Shown here in pieces: positions 35,256 to 43,668 of a DNA stretch of 64,000 nt. The position numbers were made by a program, and so were the translations under genes. The stretch's first letter is position 1, and each line of letters begins with the position of its first letter. The stretch spans positions 79,945-143,944 of the forward strand of contig JAHZHZ010000005.1 in assembly GCA_019419995.1 (NCBI GenBank), given 5' to 3'. The DNA is from Clostridiales bacterium (GTDB lineage: Bacteria > Bacillota > Clostridia > Christensenellales > Aristaeellaceae). A model generated the notes under the pieces. The model saw nothing but the letters and a program-made list of their open reading frames with translations. It made no database searches and was not told the DNA's origin.

Positions 35256-36623
35256 TTACCCCCAGATTTCTTCGTCGGAGGGCATGGTGGAGCCGGGCCG
35301 GACGTAGGCGATGCGGCTGACGTTGAACAAATGCCTCCAGCTCAGATTTTCGGAGATGGAATTATTGCCCCAGCTTCCGCAGCCTAAAGTAGTGGTGGCA
35401 GAGAGGCTGTTGAAGAAGGAACCGCCGTTGTTGGTGGAACAGATCTGGTTGATCAGAAAACGGGATACGGGCAGCTGCCGGGCAGCGGCTTCCACGTGCT
35501 CCGGTGTGTTGGAGTGGATGCAAACGCTGTGGCCCTTGCCCTCTACCTCTAAGTTGGCATTGGCGGCGCGAATGCACTCGTCCCAGTCTTGCAGATTATC
35601 GTATGTGGCGATCACGGGACACATTTTTTCCTTGGACAACAAGTCCTCGCGTCCATAGGTATCTGCCTTTACCAGGATAACTTTGAGATCTTCAGACACG
35701 GGAAAGCCGCACTTTTCAGCTACAAACTTTGCGCTCTTTCCCACAATGTTTTTATCAATGGTTCCATTGGGGAACACTACGTCCCGCAGCTTCTGCACAT
35801 CTTCAGCGCGGTCAATGTACAGCGCACCATTCTGTTGGAAAACTTCAATCGCCCGGGAGAAGATGGAGCGGGGCATGATGGCTGTCTGCTCGCCTGAACA
35901 GATAATGCCGTTGTCGAAGCGCCTTCCCTCAATGATCATGGGGATGGCCTTTTCCAAATCCGCGTCTTCGTCGATTAAACACTGAACATTGCCCGCACCC
36001 ACGCCAAAGGCGGGTTTTCCGGACGCATAAGCTGCACGCACCATGCCCATGCCGCCAGTGGATATGCACACGTCACATTGTTTCATTACCTGTCCGGACA
36101 GTTCTACCGTCGGTTCCTCAATAATCTGAATCAGATCCTCAGGAACGCCCAGTGGTGCAAGTGCTTCCTTCATCAGCCGTACCGCTTCCCCGGAACATTT
36201 TTTGGAGCGGGGGTGAGGGCAGATGATGATGGCGTTGCGCCCTTTGAGGGCAAACATGGCGTTGCACATGGGGGTGACGATGGGATTGGTGGTGGGCGTT
36301 ACGGCGCCAACCACACCCATGGGTTTGGCTACCAACACCAACCCCTCTTCCGGTCGGCGTTCGATAATGCCTACGCTAGGCTTGCCCTTCATATCATTCC
36401 AAATGACGCGGGCCTTACCTTGATTTTTTTTGACTTTATCCTCGTAGACGCCCATACGCGTCTCGTCTACTGCCATGCGCGCCAGCGGCTCTGCATTGTC
36501 AAAAATTGCCTTGGCAATTGCGCGGCAGGCACGGTCCACCTGTTCTTGATTGGACTTTTCAAATTCCCGCTGCGCGATTCTCGCCCGCGCCACAAGGTCC
36601 TTTACAAACAGCTCAGCATCCAT
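35256..36623 (-). CDS. CoA-acylating aldehyde dehydrogenase (EutE/AdhE-N-terminal type)
   Basis: A 455-residue acylating aldehyde dehydrogenase: NAD-binding region VVGAVTPTTNPIVTPMCNAMFAL, GGMGMVRAAYASGKPAFGVGAGN, and the catalytic cysteine in NGIICSGEQTAI, the pattern of AdhE/EutE-type enzymes. It converts aldehyde + CoA + NAD+ to acyl-CoA + NADH or the reverse. No iron alcohol dehydrogenase domain is fused, unlike AdhE. It is the first gene of the operon, with GGAGGTG upstream, directly downstream of the promoter and GntR-type operator at 36649-36692. A sulfoacetaldehyde- or acetaldehyde-specific enzyme would both fit; acetaldehyde agrees with AcoABC-like neighbours. Confidence 0.9.
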   Translation of the reverse strand: MDAELFVKDLVARARIAQREFEKSNQEQVDRACRAIAKAIFDNAEPLARMAVDETRMGVYEDKVKKNQGKARVIWNDMKGKPSVGIIERRPEEGLVLVAKPMGVVGAVTPTTNPIVTPMCNAMFALKGRNAIIICPHPRSKKCSGEAVRLMKEALAPLGVPEDLIQIIEEPTVELSGQVMKQCDVCISTGGMGMVRAAYASGKPAFGVGAGNVQCLIDEDADLEKAIPMIIEGRRFDNGIICSGEQTAIMPRSIFSRAIEVFQQNGALYIDRAEDVQKLRDVVFPNGTIDKNIVGKSAKFVAEKCGFPVSEDLKVILVKADTYGREDLLSKEKMCPVIATYDNLQDWDECIRAANANLEVEGKGHSVCIHSNTPEHVEAAARQLPVSRFLINQICSTNNGGSFFNSLSATTTLGCGSWGNNSISENLSWRHLFNVSRIAYVRPGSTMPSDEEIWG

Positions 36624-36648
36624 GGAAAGGCACCTCCATTTGTTTAAT

Positions 36649-36663
36649 ATTGGTCATACCAAT
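36649..36663. promoter_or_regulatory. Operator-like perfect palindrome ATTGGT-CAT-ACCAAT
   Basis: A 6-3-6 perfect inverted repeat matching the FadR-subfamily GntR pattern (TNGTNNNACNA). It touches the -10 box of the operon promoter and covers its expected start point, so a bound repressor would block transcription. The divergent GntR/FCD gene at 36806 is the expected partner. Confidence 0.75.
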
Positions 36664-36692
36664 AAAATAGCATAGTAACCTGAATTATGCAA
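36664..36692 (-). promoter_or_regulatory. Promoter of the aldehyde dehydrogenase-E1/E2 operon
   Basis: Minus-strand TTGCAT (36687-36692), 17-bp spacer, TATTTT (36664-36669), directly followed by the palindrome at 36649-36663. The ATG of the first gene is 26 nt past the palindrome. Confidence 0.6.
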
Positions 36693-36805
36693 TAGAATTG
36701 GGGAAAAACAATAAAATTTTCTAAATATTAATATAAACATACAGAAAAATTATCATAAATTAGATATCATTGGAATGAACAAATTTTCAATGAGGAGGCG
36801 CGGTT

Positions 36806-37501
36806 ATGGCGGAAAATAAGGCGGGCAAGCTCTATGAGGAGATTGCCGAGCAAATGATTGAACAGATCCATGCGGGTGTTCTGCGTCCCGGAGATCGGCT
36901 TCCGCCTGAGCGCACCTTGGCGGAGGAGTACGGCGTGAGCCGCACGGCCATACGAGAAGCGCTGCGGTCCATGGAGATGATGGGCTGCGTAGAATCCCGA
37001 GTGGGAGAGGGAACATTTATCAAGGCTCCCTCCCTTTCCAACATCATCGATCCCTTTTCCTTGGTATTTCCCCAGAACGGTCGACTCGGCGGAGAATTGA
37101 TTGAAATTCGTTTGATTCTTGAGACGGAAATTGCAGCCCTCGCGGCCCGGCGCCGCACGGATGATCACCTCAAAGCACTGGATAAAACCCTTTCGGATAT
37201 GCGAGAGGACATTGCGTCCGGCGGAATGGGGGTGGAAGCGGACGAGGCATTTCACGCTGTTTTGGCGGAGGCTGCTGGAAATGAAGCGCTGATTTTGATT
37301 TTAAATATGTGTTCGGGATTGCTTTCCCGAACCCGCCCGCTGACGCAGTCGATTAAGGGTGTCCCCGCACGGACGCTAAAGGATCACGCCTCCATATGCG
37401 AGGCAGTGCGCAATCAGGATGAGCGTTCTGCCCGTCGGCTGATGCGGACCCACCTTAACAGGGCGATGCGCAACCTCAGCCGCATTCAGGGAAATTCATA
37501 A
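36806..37501 (+). CDS. GntR/FadR-family transcriptional regulator with FCD domain
   Basis: A 231-residue regulator. The winged helix is about 5-72 (GDRLPPERTLAEEYGVSRTAIREALRSMEMMG, wing GEGTFI) and the FCD domain about 90-220 with EIRLILETEIAALAA, DEAFHAVLAEAAGN and DHASICEAVRNQD, ending RRLMRTHLNRA. The Asp/His metal-ligand pattern of FCD domains is intact. It is divergent from the aldehyde dehydrogenase operon and probably represses it through the palindrome at 36649-36663, released by a small carboxylate or acyl-CoA. It ends in a strong terminator. Its FCD domain gives a normal-length comparison for the truncated-looking FCD in the GntR-S9 fusion at 2476. Confidence 0.92.
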   Translation: MAENKAGKLYEEIAEQMIEQIHAGVLRPGDRLPPERTLAEEYGVSRTAIREALRSMEMMGCVESRVGEGTFIKAPSLSNIIDPFSLVFPQNGRLGGELIEIRLILETEIAALAARRRTDDHLKALDKTLSDMREDIASGGMGVEADEAFHAVLAEAAGNEALILILNMCSGLLSRTRPLTQSIKGVPARTLKDHASICEAVRNQDERSARRLMRTHLNRAMRNLSRIQGNS

Positions 37502-37536
37502 AAAATCTCCGGCAATTCATTGCCGGAGATTTTTAA
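37501..37536. terminator. Intrinsic terminator after the GntR gene
   Basis: A 15-bp stem (AAAAATCTCCGGCAA 37501-37515 with 37520-37534), TTCA loop, ending in a T run. It overlaps the last base of the stop codon and can act in both directions. Confidence 0.9.
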
Positions 37537-37633
37537 CTCGTTTTAAAAATTTATCCTTCGGGCGTGAATGCAAGATCCTCTGCCCTGAATCCAAACCCCT
37601 TTGTAAAACTCAGCAATAGAGCCCTACAGGGTT

Positions 37634-38404
37634 TCAGAGAATAAAGCCTTCACCCTGGCACAGCAATTTAAGTTCACAATCAGGCGCTTTTTCCCCGATG
37701 GCATCGATGATCTGCTGAGGATCTCCGTGATGCAGCGGGAAAGTCCAGAAGTGGCAGGGCACGCAAATCTTGCAGCCCAGGCGCCCTGCATATTCGGCAG
37801 CCTGGAGGCCATCCAGGTTTCCATAGGCGCCATTGATGGGCAAAATGGCTAATTCGGGGCGCAGTGAAAGGGGAAGTGTCAGCCGGTCATAGCTCAGCGC
37901 GGTATCGCCCGCATAGTAGATTCGGGTAAATCCAAAATCCAGGATAAAGCCCAAAGCTTCGGGGGCCAAGGTGCCGTGATCACAGTCTACAGGTAACAGG
38001 GAACACTCCCCGAGGCTTATCTTTTTCCCTTTTTCCAGCACTTGTACCCGGTTTACATCCAAACCCATGCGTGCCATTTCTGCTGCAACGGGCCTGTTGG
38101 TATATACCTGGGTGTGCCCGTTTGCCATCATTTCGCCGATGGCCTCAATGTCAAAATGGTCGCCGTGCTCGTGGGAGATCAGCAATGCATCAAAGGGAAT
38201 TTCTCCCGCCCCACAGGGTGGCGGAGTGAGGCGCTTGAATCCAATATTTTTTTCCGTGCGCATTACATGGTCGGAAAAATAGGGGTCGATAGCCATGGTA
38301 AACCCGGACGCCGTTTTGATTAGAAAACCTGCCTGCCCGAGCCAGAATACGGCCAGCTTGCCTGAATCCACCTGCGTTTTGTGAAAGTACTCGACAAAGT
38401 TCAT
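37634..38404 (-). CDS. UlaG-like metallo-beta-lactamase-fold hydrolase
   Basis: A 256-residue MBL-fold protein. The metal motif HxHxDH appears as SHEHGDHFD, preceded by FWLGQAGFLIKTASG and AIDPYF typical of UlaG/RomA-like proteins. Later metal ligands lie in CDHGTLAPEALGF and YYAGDTALSYD. UlaG is an L-ascorbate-6-phosphate lactonase, but this group also contains many uncharacterised hydrolases, so the substrate is open. The ATG lies about 13 bp after AAAGGAG. It is divergent from the broken LacI gene and next to a sugar transporter operon, consistent with action on a lactone or phosphorylated sugar. Confidence 0.82.
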   Translation of the reverse strand: MNFVEYFHKTQVDSGKLAVFWLGQAGFLIKTASGFTMAIDPYFSDHVMRTEKNIGFKRLTPPPCGAGEIPFDALLISHEHGDHFDIEAIGEMMANGHTQVYTNRPVAAEMARMGLDVNRVQVLEKGKKISLGECSLLPVDCDHGTLAPEALGFILDFGFTRIYYAGDTALSYDRLTLPLSLRPELAILPINGAYGNLDGLQAAEYAGRLGCKICVPCHFWTFPLHHGDPQQIIDAIGEKAPDCELKLLCQGEGFIL

Positions 38405-38447
38405 CTCTTTTAATCGCTCCTTTCAAAGTTTAGATCACCATTGATGC

Positions 38448-38476
38448 TTGCCACTGGGTTTAAGAGGGTTTATAAT
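38448..38476 (+). promoter_or_regulatory. Promoter of the LacI gene
   Basis: TTGCCA (38448-38453), 17 bp, TATAAT (38471-38476) on the plus strand. On the minus strand a weaker TTTACG-N17-TACAGT (38488-38516) could serve the divergent UlaG-like gene. Confidence 0.65.
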
Positions 38477-38556
38477 GTCTTTTAGATACTGTAACATAAA
38501 AGAGAGTGTCCGTAAAGTATTTTTTGAGCCGGTATCTACGGAGGAAGGAGAATTTC

Positions 38557-39594
38557 TTGGAAAAACGGACGACAATCTATGATATTGCCAAACGTTTGGG
38601 CATTTCTACCGCTACTGTGAACCGGGCGCTTACCGGGAAACCGCGGGTAAAGGAGGAAACGCGCCGCTTGGTGGTTGAGACAGCTGCTGAAATGGGCTTT
38701 AAGCCCAATTTGCTGGCACGTTCCTTAGCCCGCAGACCTCTGAAACTGGCGGTAATGGCTTTCACGAGTTTCCCTGAATTTCATGATCCCTTTCTTCAGG
38801 GTGCGCGCAGCGCGGCAGAATCGCTGGTGGATTACAATGTGCATGTGGATTGCTTCGGCTACGATGAAGGTGCTTCCAATACGCCTGAGGCGGATCAATT
38901 TCTGGAGGATAGCTTAAAAAAGATCGCGTTGGATGGCTACGATGGCGCTCTGGTGCTGGCCCGAAATGCACAGGCTTTTCATGATCTGAAGGAGCGAGGA
39001 ATTTATGTGGCCACTGCAGTTAATGATATCGAGGAGGAATTGCGCGGTTTTCATATTTGCTATAACGGCTTTATCGCCGGCCGCATGGCTGCGGAACTCG
39101 TTTTTCGTTGGATGCCAGATAAGGGCCGTCCTGTGGCTGTGGCTTCGGGTTGGAAGGGAATGGGTATCCATGAAAAGACAGCTCAGGGCTTTTTGTCTCA
39201 GGCACAGCACTAGGGTTTGGACGTGTGTGCCGTCTATTACAACCATGACAACAAAAACATTGCATATGAGTCGACCTGCCAACTGCTGCAGCTGAGACCG
39301 GACTTGGGTGCCATTTATGTAAACTCCTTTAACTGCGTAGGGGTTATTCGCGCTGTCGTGGAGGCTGGGCGTGCTGGTGAATTGCTGCTGATTACCTCGG
39401 ATATCAGCGAAGAATTGCGAGCATACTTCGATCGCGGTATCGTGGCTGCCTCCATATTCCAAAATCAATATGAGCAGGGGCGCCGTGGATTAAGGACACT
39501 TTTTGAGGCACTGTCCGGCAGCTCCGTTGAAAAGTTGATCACCATCGATCCACAGATCATTCTTCAAAGCAATCTTGAACTCTTTTATAATTAG
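38557..39594 (+). pseudogene. LacI-family regulator interrupted by an in-frame TAG
   Basis: A TTG start (38557) follows AAGGAG by 7 bp. The helix-turn-helix is TIYDIAKRLGISTATVNRALTGKPRVKEETRRLV, then a periplasmic-binding-protein-like effector domain. At codon 219 (39211-39213) the frame reads CAC TAG GGT and then continues without a frameshift for another 127 codons to 39594, ending in normal C-terminal homology (QNQYEQGRRGLRTLFEAL). One base change would restore a standard 345-residue protein. The product is either cut after the first effector lobe or inactive. It lies directly upstream of the transporter operon at 39924, its presumed target. TAG is used as a genuine stop elsewhere in the window, so recoding is unlikely; a sequencing error is possible. 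Confidence 0.85.
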
Positions 39595-39685
39595 AAATTG
39601 TGCAAATTAGTAAAAAATTAGGCTTTTTGCACCCTTTATTAGCCGTCATTTTATGGCAATTTACTACGAAATTTTAGAAATGGTA

Positions 39686-39714
39686 TTTACAAAAAATACA
39701 AGCTGTGATACAAT
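39686..39714 (+). promoter_or_regulatory. Promoter of the transporter-deoC operon
   Basis: TTTACA (39686-39691), 17 bp, TACAAT (39709-39714). Transcription would begin near 39721, immediately ahead of the leader hairpin and the operator at 39771. Confidence 0.7.
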
Positions 39715-39725
39715 CTGAATCGAAA

Positions 39726-39757
39726 CCGGAACTAAATGCTTTTTGCACTAGTTCCGG
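39726..39757 (+). other. Leader hairpin near the 5' end of the transporter mRNA
   Basis: A perfect 9-bp stem CCGGAACTA / TAGTTCCGG with a 14-nt loop that contains TTTTT. It starts about 5 nt after the predicted start of transcription. No T run follows, so it may stabilise the 5' end or act as a control element. Confidence 0.5.
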
Positions 39758-39770
39758 CCTATTCGGGGAA

Positions 39771-39792
39771 TTTGCGTAATCGATTACACAAA
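39771..39792 (+). promoter_or_regulatory. LacI-type operator-like palindrome
   Basis: A 22-bp palindrome with one mismatch, centred on the CG of GTAATCGATTAC (39776-39787) and flanked by TTTG/CAAA arms. Even length with a central CG is characteristic of LacI-family operators. It is about 50 bp downstream of the predicted start, a roadblock position, and 132 bp upstream of the binding-protein ATG. The adjacent LacI gene is interrupted. Confidence 0.65.
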
Positions 39793-39923
39793 TGTTTATT
39801 TCCCGCACTCGTGGCATTTATTTTTTAAAAGAACGTAAGTTGGAGATAAAAGCTCGGTTTCTTTTCATTCCCATGTGCTTTCCCGCATAGCGGGCAAATA
39901 AATGACAAGAGGAGGCAAACCCC

Positions 39924-40934
39924 ATGAAGAAAATTCTTTCCCTGGCCCTGATGTTGATCCTGGTTCTTGCCCCCATGGCAGTTGCGGAGGATTTTAACCC
40001 CGCGGACTACCCGGTGGCGATTTGCATGGACAGCATGAATCACCCTGTACACCGCATTGTTCAGCTGGGCTTCCTGAAAGCGGCTGAGGCACTGGGATAC
40101 ACTGATGCCAAGGTCATTGGCACGGAGGGCGGCGATACCTCCGAAGCTTATGCAGCTGCAGAAGCCTTTGCGGCTGAAGGCGGCAAGGGCCTGCTTTTGT
40201 GGGCTGGCGATTCTGGCGCCTATGAGACCATTGCAAACGTAGCGAGCCAGGACGTGGTTGTGGGCATTCCTCACTTCCGTCACACTCAGGAAGATGGCAG
40301 CTATCCTGAAGGACTGGCCTTCAACATGGCCTGCGATCCCGTGCTCTATGGCCAGCAGGTCGCTGAATTGATGGCGGAGAAGCTCTCTGGCAAGACCGGC
40401 TCCGTAGCCCTGACCCAGAACACGAAAAACGTGACGGAGAACTCGGCTACTGATTCCTTTGTCGCCACTTGGGAGAGCCTGAAGGATAAGTATGAGCTGG
40501 ATGGCATTAAGATTCTGCCGGTAGAATTGGAAGGCGGCGTGGTTGACAGCGCAACCGCCATCAACCTCGGCATTATCCAGTCCAACCCCGATATCATCGG
40601 CGCTTTCGGCACCACTGGCAACAGCCCCATTACCTGGGCCGATGCTGCCTCCAAGGCTGGCTATGCGGATGGCGAACTGGTCATCGTCGGCATGGATGCC
40701 ACCGAGGGCAATCTGGACTACCTGGAGGCCGGAAAAGTGACGGCGATCGTTGCTCAGCCCCTGTATGAGGAAGCTTATAAGACCATGGAATATCTGGATA
40801 AGATCTTCCGCGGCGAAGAAGTACCCATGTGGACCGATCTGGTAGCCCCGATCGTCACCGTGGATGGTGAAGGAGAAAATGGTCTGGCCTTCCACCGTGA
40901 CATTGCGGCGCAGGTGGCCGAGTTCTTCAAGTGA
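39924..40934 (+). CDS. Sugar ABC transporter substrate-binding protein (Peripla_BP_4)
   Basis: A 336-residue binding protein with a Sec signal peptide (MKKILSLALMLILVLAPMAVA, cleaved before EDFN) and no cysteine in it, so it is not a classical lipoprotein. The mature protein begins YPVAICMDSMNHPVHRIVQLGFLKAAEALGY, a BMP/CUT2-type first lobe, with GAFGTTGNSPITWADAASKAG and VIVGMDATEGNLDYLEAGKVTAIVAQPLYEEAY in the second half. It follows AAGAGGAGG and is the first gene of an operon ending with deoC. It should define a pentose, deoxypentose or related ligand. Confidence 0.92.
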   Translation: MKKILSLALMLILVLAPMAVAEDFNPADYPVAICMDSMNHPVHRIVQLGFLKAAEALGYTDAKVIGTEGGDTSEAYAAAEAFAAEGGKGLLLWAGDSGAYETIANVASQDVVVGIPHFRHTQEDGSYPEGLAFNMACDPVLYGQQVAELMAEKLSGKTGSVALTQNTKNVTENSATDSFVATWESLKDKYELDGIKILPVELEGGVVDSATAINLGIIQSNPDIIGAFGTTGNSPITWADAASKAGYADGELVIVGMDATEGNLDYLEAGKVTAIVAQPLYEEAYKTMEYLDKIFRGEEVPMWTDLVAPIVTVDGEGENGLAFHRDIAAQVAEFFK

Positions 40935-40968
40935 GTTTTTCTCGGTAGAAGTTATGTAGCTTAAATTT

Positions 40969-41004
40969 ACTGGGTTGCCTTTGCCCTCGCAAGGGCAGCC
41001 CAGT
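40969..41004 (+). other. Intercistronic stem-loop after the binding-protein gene
   Basis: ACTGGGTTGCC (40969-40979) pairs with GGCAGCCCAGT (40994-41004) through 11 bp including one G-T pair, with a loop that can fold further (TGCCC/GGGCA). TTCTTA follows. Likely partial terminator or mRNA-protecting hairpin. Confidence 0.6.
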
Positions 41005-41093
41005 TTCTTATGAAGGCGATACGCCGCCGGTAAAACCGGTGTGGCCCAATATCACCGGGATGCCCTAGGGGGGTGCCCGAAAAGGAAAGACGG

Positions 41094-42641
41094 GTGATTT
41101 GTGTGAACTATGTTCTGGAGGCGATCGAAATCACCAAGCGTTTTCCGGGCGTTCTGGCCAACGACAAAATCTGCCTGAACGTAAAAGCCGGCGAAGTGCT
41201 TGGATTGATCGGTGAAAATGGCGCGGGAAAATCCACGCTGTTGAAAGTACTCAATGGAATCTACCCCCATGGAAGCTATACGGGTACTCTTCGGCTCAAT
41301 GGGGAAGAGATTCGTCCCCAGAGCCCGAATGACGCCATGCAGCTGGGTATCGGTTATGTTCCCCAGGAGATCAACGTGCTCAAGTATTTTTCCGTTGCGG
41401 AGAATATCTACATGTCTGATCTTCATCTGGCGCGGGTCAAGGGGAAGGTGGGAAAATCTCCCTTTGTAGACTTTAAGGGCATGTATGCTGCGGCGGAGAA
41501 ACTGCTTCAGGACAATCACATCATGCTCAATGCCCGTGCAGATGTGCGCAAACTTTCCATTGGACAGCAACAGATGCTGATGATTGCCCGTGCACTGGCC
41601 ACGAATCCAAAGGTTTTGATTCTAGATGAACCGACAACTTCTCTTTCAGGAGAAGATGTAGAACAGTTGTTCCGAGTGGTGCGCAAGCTCAAGGAAAAGG
41701 GTACGAGCGTCATCTTCGTTACCCACAAGCTGGCAGAAATTTTGGAACTGACGGATAGAGTAACCATATTGCGGGATGGAAAGAACATCTCCACCTTTGA
41801 AAAGGCAGAATATGATACGGGTCGGATCATTCATGATATGATTGGACGCGATTTGCAGAATATGTATCCTCCACGTCATGTGGAAATTGGTCGGGAGGTT
41901 TTGCGGGTTGAACATCTGACGGTGGCTCACCCGTACATTGCAAATAAAAATCTAATTGAGGATGTGTCTTTTACAGTTCATGCGGGAGAGGTATTGGGCA
42001 TGGCGGGCCTTGTGGGCGCGGGGCGCAGCGAGGTTTGCATGGCCATCTACGGCATGGCACCGGTAAAATCCGGCAAAATCTTTATCAATGGAGAGGAACT
42101 CAAACCCGGTTCCACTTCCAGAGCGGTTCGCAAGGGGTTAAATCTGGTTTCTGAAGACAGAAAGATCTATGGATTAAATTTTGTTTGGGACATTAAAACC
42201 AATATAGGCATTTCTAATTTGGACGAGATTTCCGGGGGACCTTTTGTAAGCGTGCGGAAACTGCGCCAGCGGGCTCAGGTTTACTTCGACAATCTGCGCA
42301 TTAAGGCTCCGTCCATATCCACCAGGGTTGCCACTCTGTCGGGCGGCAATCAACAAAAGGTGGTTATTGCCCGATCCCTCAATACAAATCCTCGCATCAT
42401 CATATTGGATGAACCCACCAAGGGAATTGACGTGGGCTCTAAAAATGATATTTACAACATCATCAACGACATGGCGGCAGACGGTGTGGCAGTCATCATG
42501 ATTTCCTCAGAACTTCCGGAATTGATGGGCATGTCGGATCGCTATATCGTCATGGCAGAGGGGCGTGTCGTTGGTGAACTGAGCAGGGCAGAGGGAAGCG
42601 ATGCCCGCATTATGGAGATGGCGGTATCAACCTTTAAATAA
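41094..42641 (+). CDS. Ribose/xylose-type ABC transporter ATPase with two nucleotide-binding domains
   Basis: A protein of about 515 residues with two ATPase domains. Domain 1: GENGAGKSTLLKVLNG, LSIGQQQMLMIARAL, VLILDEPTTSLSGED. Domain 2: AGLVGAGRSEVCMAIYG, LSGGNQQKVVIARSL, IIILDEPTKGIDVGS. Several GTG codons are in frame (41073, 41094, 41103). 41094 is chosen because AAAAGGAAAG lies 5-8 bp before it, but homology begins only at LEAIEITKRF, so a start at 41103 is possible. It works with two different permeases downstream. Confidence 0.9.
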   Translation: MICVNYVLEAIEITKRFPGVLANDKICLNVKAGEVLGLIGENGAGKSTLLKVLNGIYPHGSYTGTLRLNGEEIRPQSPNDAMQLGIGYVPQEINVLKYFSVAENIYMSDLHLARVKGKVGKSPFVDFKGMYAAAEKLLQDNHIMLNARADVRKLSIGQQQMLMIARALATNPKVLILDEPTTSLSGEDVEQLFRVVRKLKEKGTSVIFVTHKLAEILELTDRVTILRDGKNISTFEKAEYDTGRIIHDMIGRDLQNMYPPRHVEIGREVLRVEHLTVAHPYIANKNLIEDVSFTVHAGEVLGMAGLVGAGRSEVCMAIYGMAPVKSGKIFINGEELKPGSTSRAVRKGLNLVSEDRKIYGLNFVWDIKTNIGISNLDEISGGPFVSVRKLRQRAQVYFDNLRIKAPSISTRVATLSGGNQQKVVIARSLNTNPRIIILDEPTKGIDVGSKNDIYNIINDMAADGVAVIMISSELPELMGMSDRYIVMAEGRVVGELSRAEGSDARIMEMAVSTFK

Positions 42642-42661
42642 CGGAGAGAGGTGAAGGGCGC

Positions 42662-43654
42662 ATGGAGAATACAACAAGGCGCGATGCGCACAGGGGGCGC
42701 GATCTGGCGGCACGCGTTTTTCTGACACCTGAGATCGGCGTGCTGATTCCCATCGTGATTCTCTGCGTGGTTACATCCATAATCAACAAGAATTTTCTGA
42801 CCTGGAAATATTTTTCCTCCATTTTGATGAGCAGTATCTTTATTGGCGCAGCTTCTCTAGGACAGGCATTTGCTTCCATTGCCGGAGAAATTGACCTGTC
42901 CGTGGGAATGAATGGCTGCCTCTCAGGTATCATGATGGGAGTGGCCTGCGCCAAGTGGGGATTTGGTCTCATTCCCTGCCTGTTAGTAGGATTGATTTGT
43001 GGCGGTCTGGTGGGATTTATCAATGGCTATTGCACTTGTAAGCTCAAGCTGAGTTCGTGGATTACCACACTGGCTACACAATTTATTTGTCAGGGCCTGG
43101 CGGTCACCATCAGCCAGGGAGAACCCATCAGCATTCGTGAGCTGGGTACCTCTACATTTACACGTGCGAGGCCCATTGGATTGTCCTGGCTGTTCTTTAT
43201 CTTTATTCTGATGCTGCTCATTTGTGATCAGGTGATTCGTAGAACAAAATTCGGCTATAAACTTCGTGCTTGTGGTGGAAATGCCAATGCCGCAGTAATG
43301 GCGGGAATCAATGTGGATCGAATTAAGATTATCGCCATGGTCATTGCAGGCGTATTTGCAGCGGTTGGTGGAATCTTCGATGTACTCAATGCTGCTACGG
43401 CAAACTCAAACTTTGGCGGTGGTCGAGAGTTCCGAACGATTATCTGTGTCAATATCGGCGGAATTGCAGCCGGATCAGGCTCCATGCTGGGAGTGGGGCT
43501 GGGCGTCCTGCTGTTCCATGTGCTGTGGTATGCCCTTCGCATTCTCAAGGTGGATACAAATTTGCAGCTGGTGCTCATTGGCTTGATTTTGGTATTGGCG
43601 GTATTGCTGGACATTCAGCGCAAGAGATATGAAGCGCGGCGCATAGCGCGCTAA
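42662..43654 (+). CDS. CUT2 ABC transporter permease, first of a pair
   Basis: A 330-residue RbsC-like membrane protein: FIGAASLGQAFASIAGEIDLSVGMNGCLSGI, then further helices and the C-terminal NIGGIAAGSGSMLGVGLGVLL. It follows GAGAGGTG and ends 14 bp before a second permease gene. The pair differs clearly in sequence, so the membrane channel is probably a heterodimer, unlike the single-permease operons at 20759 and 57574. Confidence 0.92.
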   Translation: MENTTRRDAHRGRDLAARVFLTPEIGVLIPIVILCVVTSIINKNFLTWKYFSSILMSSIFIGAASLGQAFASIAGEIDLSVGMNGCLSGIMMGVACAKWGFGLIPCLLVGLICGGLVGFINGYCTCKLKLSSWITTLATQFICQGLAVTISQGEPISIRELGTSTFTRARPIGLSWLFFIFILMLLICDQVIRRTKFGYKLRACGGNANAAVMAGINVDRIKIIAMVIAGVFAAVGGIFDVLNAATANSNFGGGREFRTIICVNIGGIAAGSGSMLGVGLGVLLFHVLWYALRILKVDTNLQLVLIGLILVLAVLLDIQRKRYEARRIAR

Positions 43655-43668
43655 AGGAGGCGAGGAAT

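Noticed and set aside
38557..39594. Programmed readthrough or TAG recoding in the LacI gene
   Set aside because: No stem-loop or recoding signal follows the TAG, and TAG ends other genes in this window normally (e.g. 6055-6057).
39825..40895. Long minus-strand open frame of 356 codons over the binding-protein gene
   Set aside because: It is antisense to a clearly homologous protein with signal peptide and ribosome site; its translation resembles no family and it lacks a site of its own.
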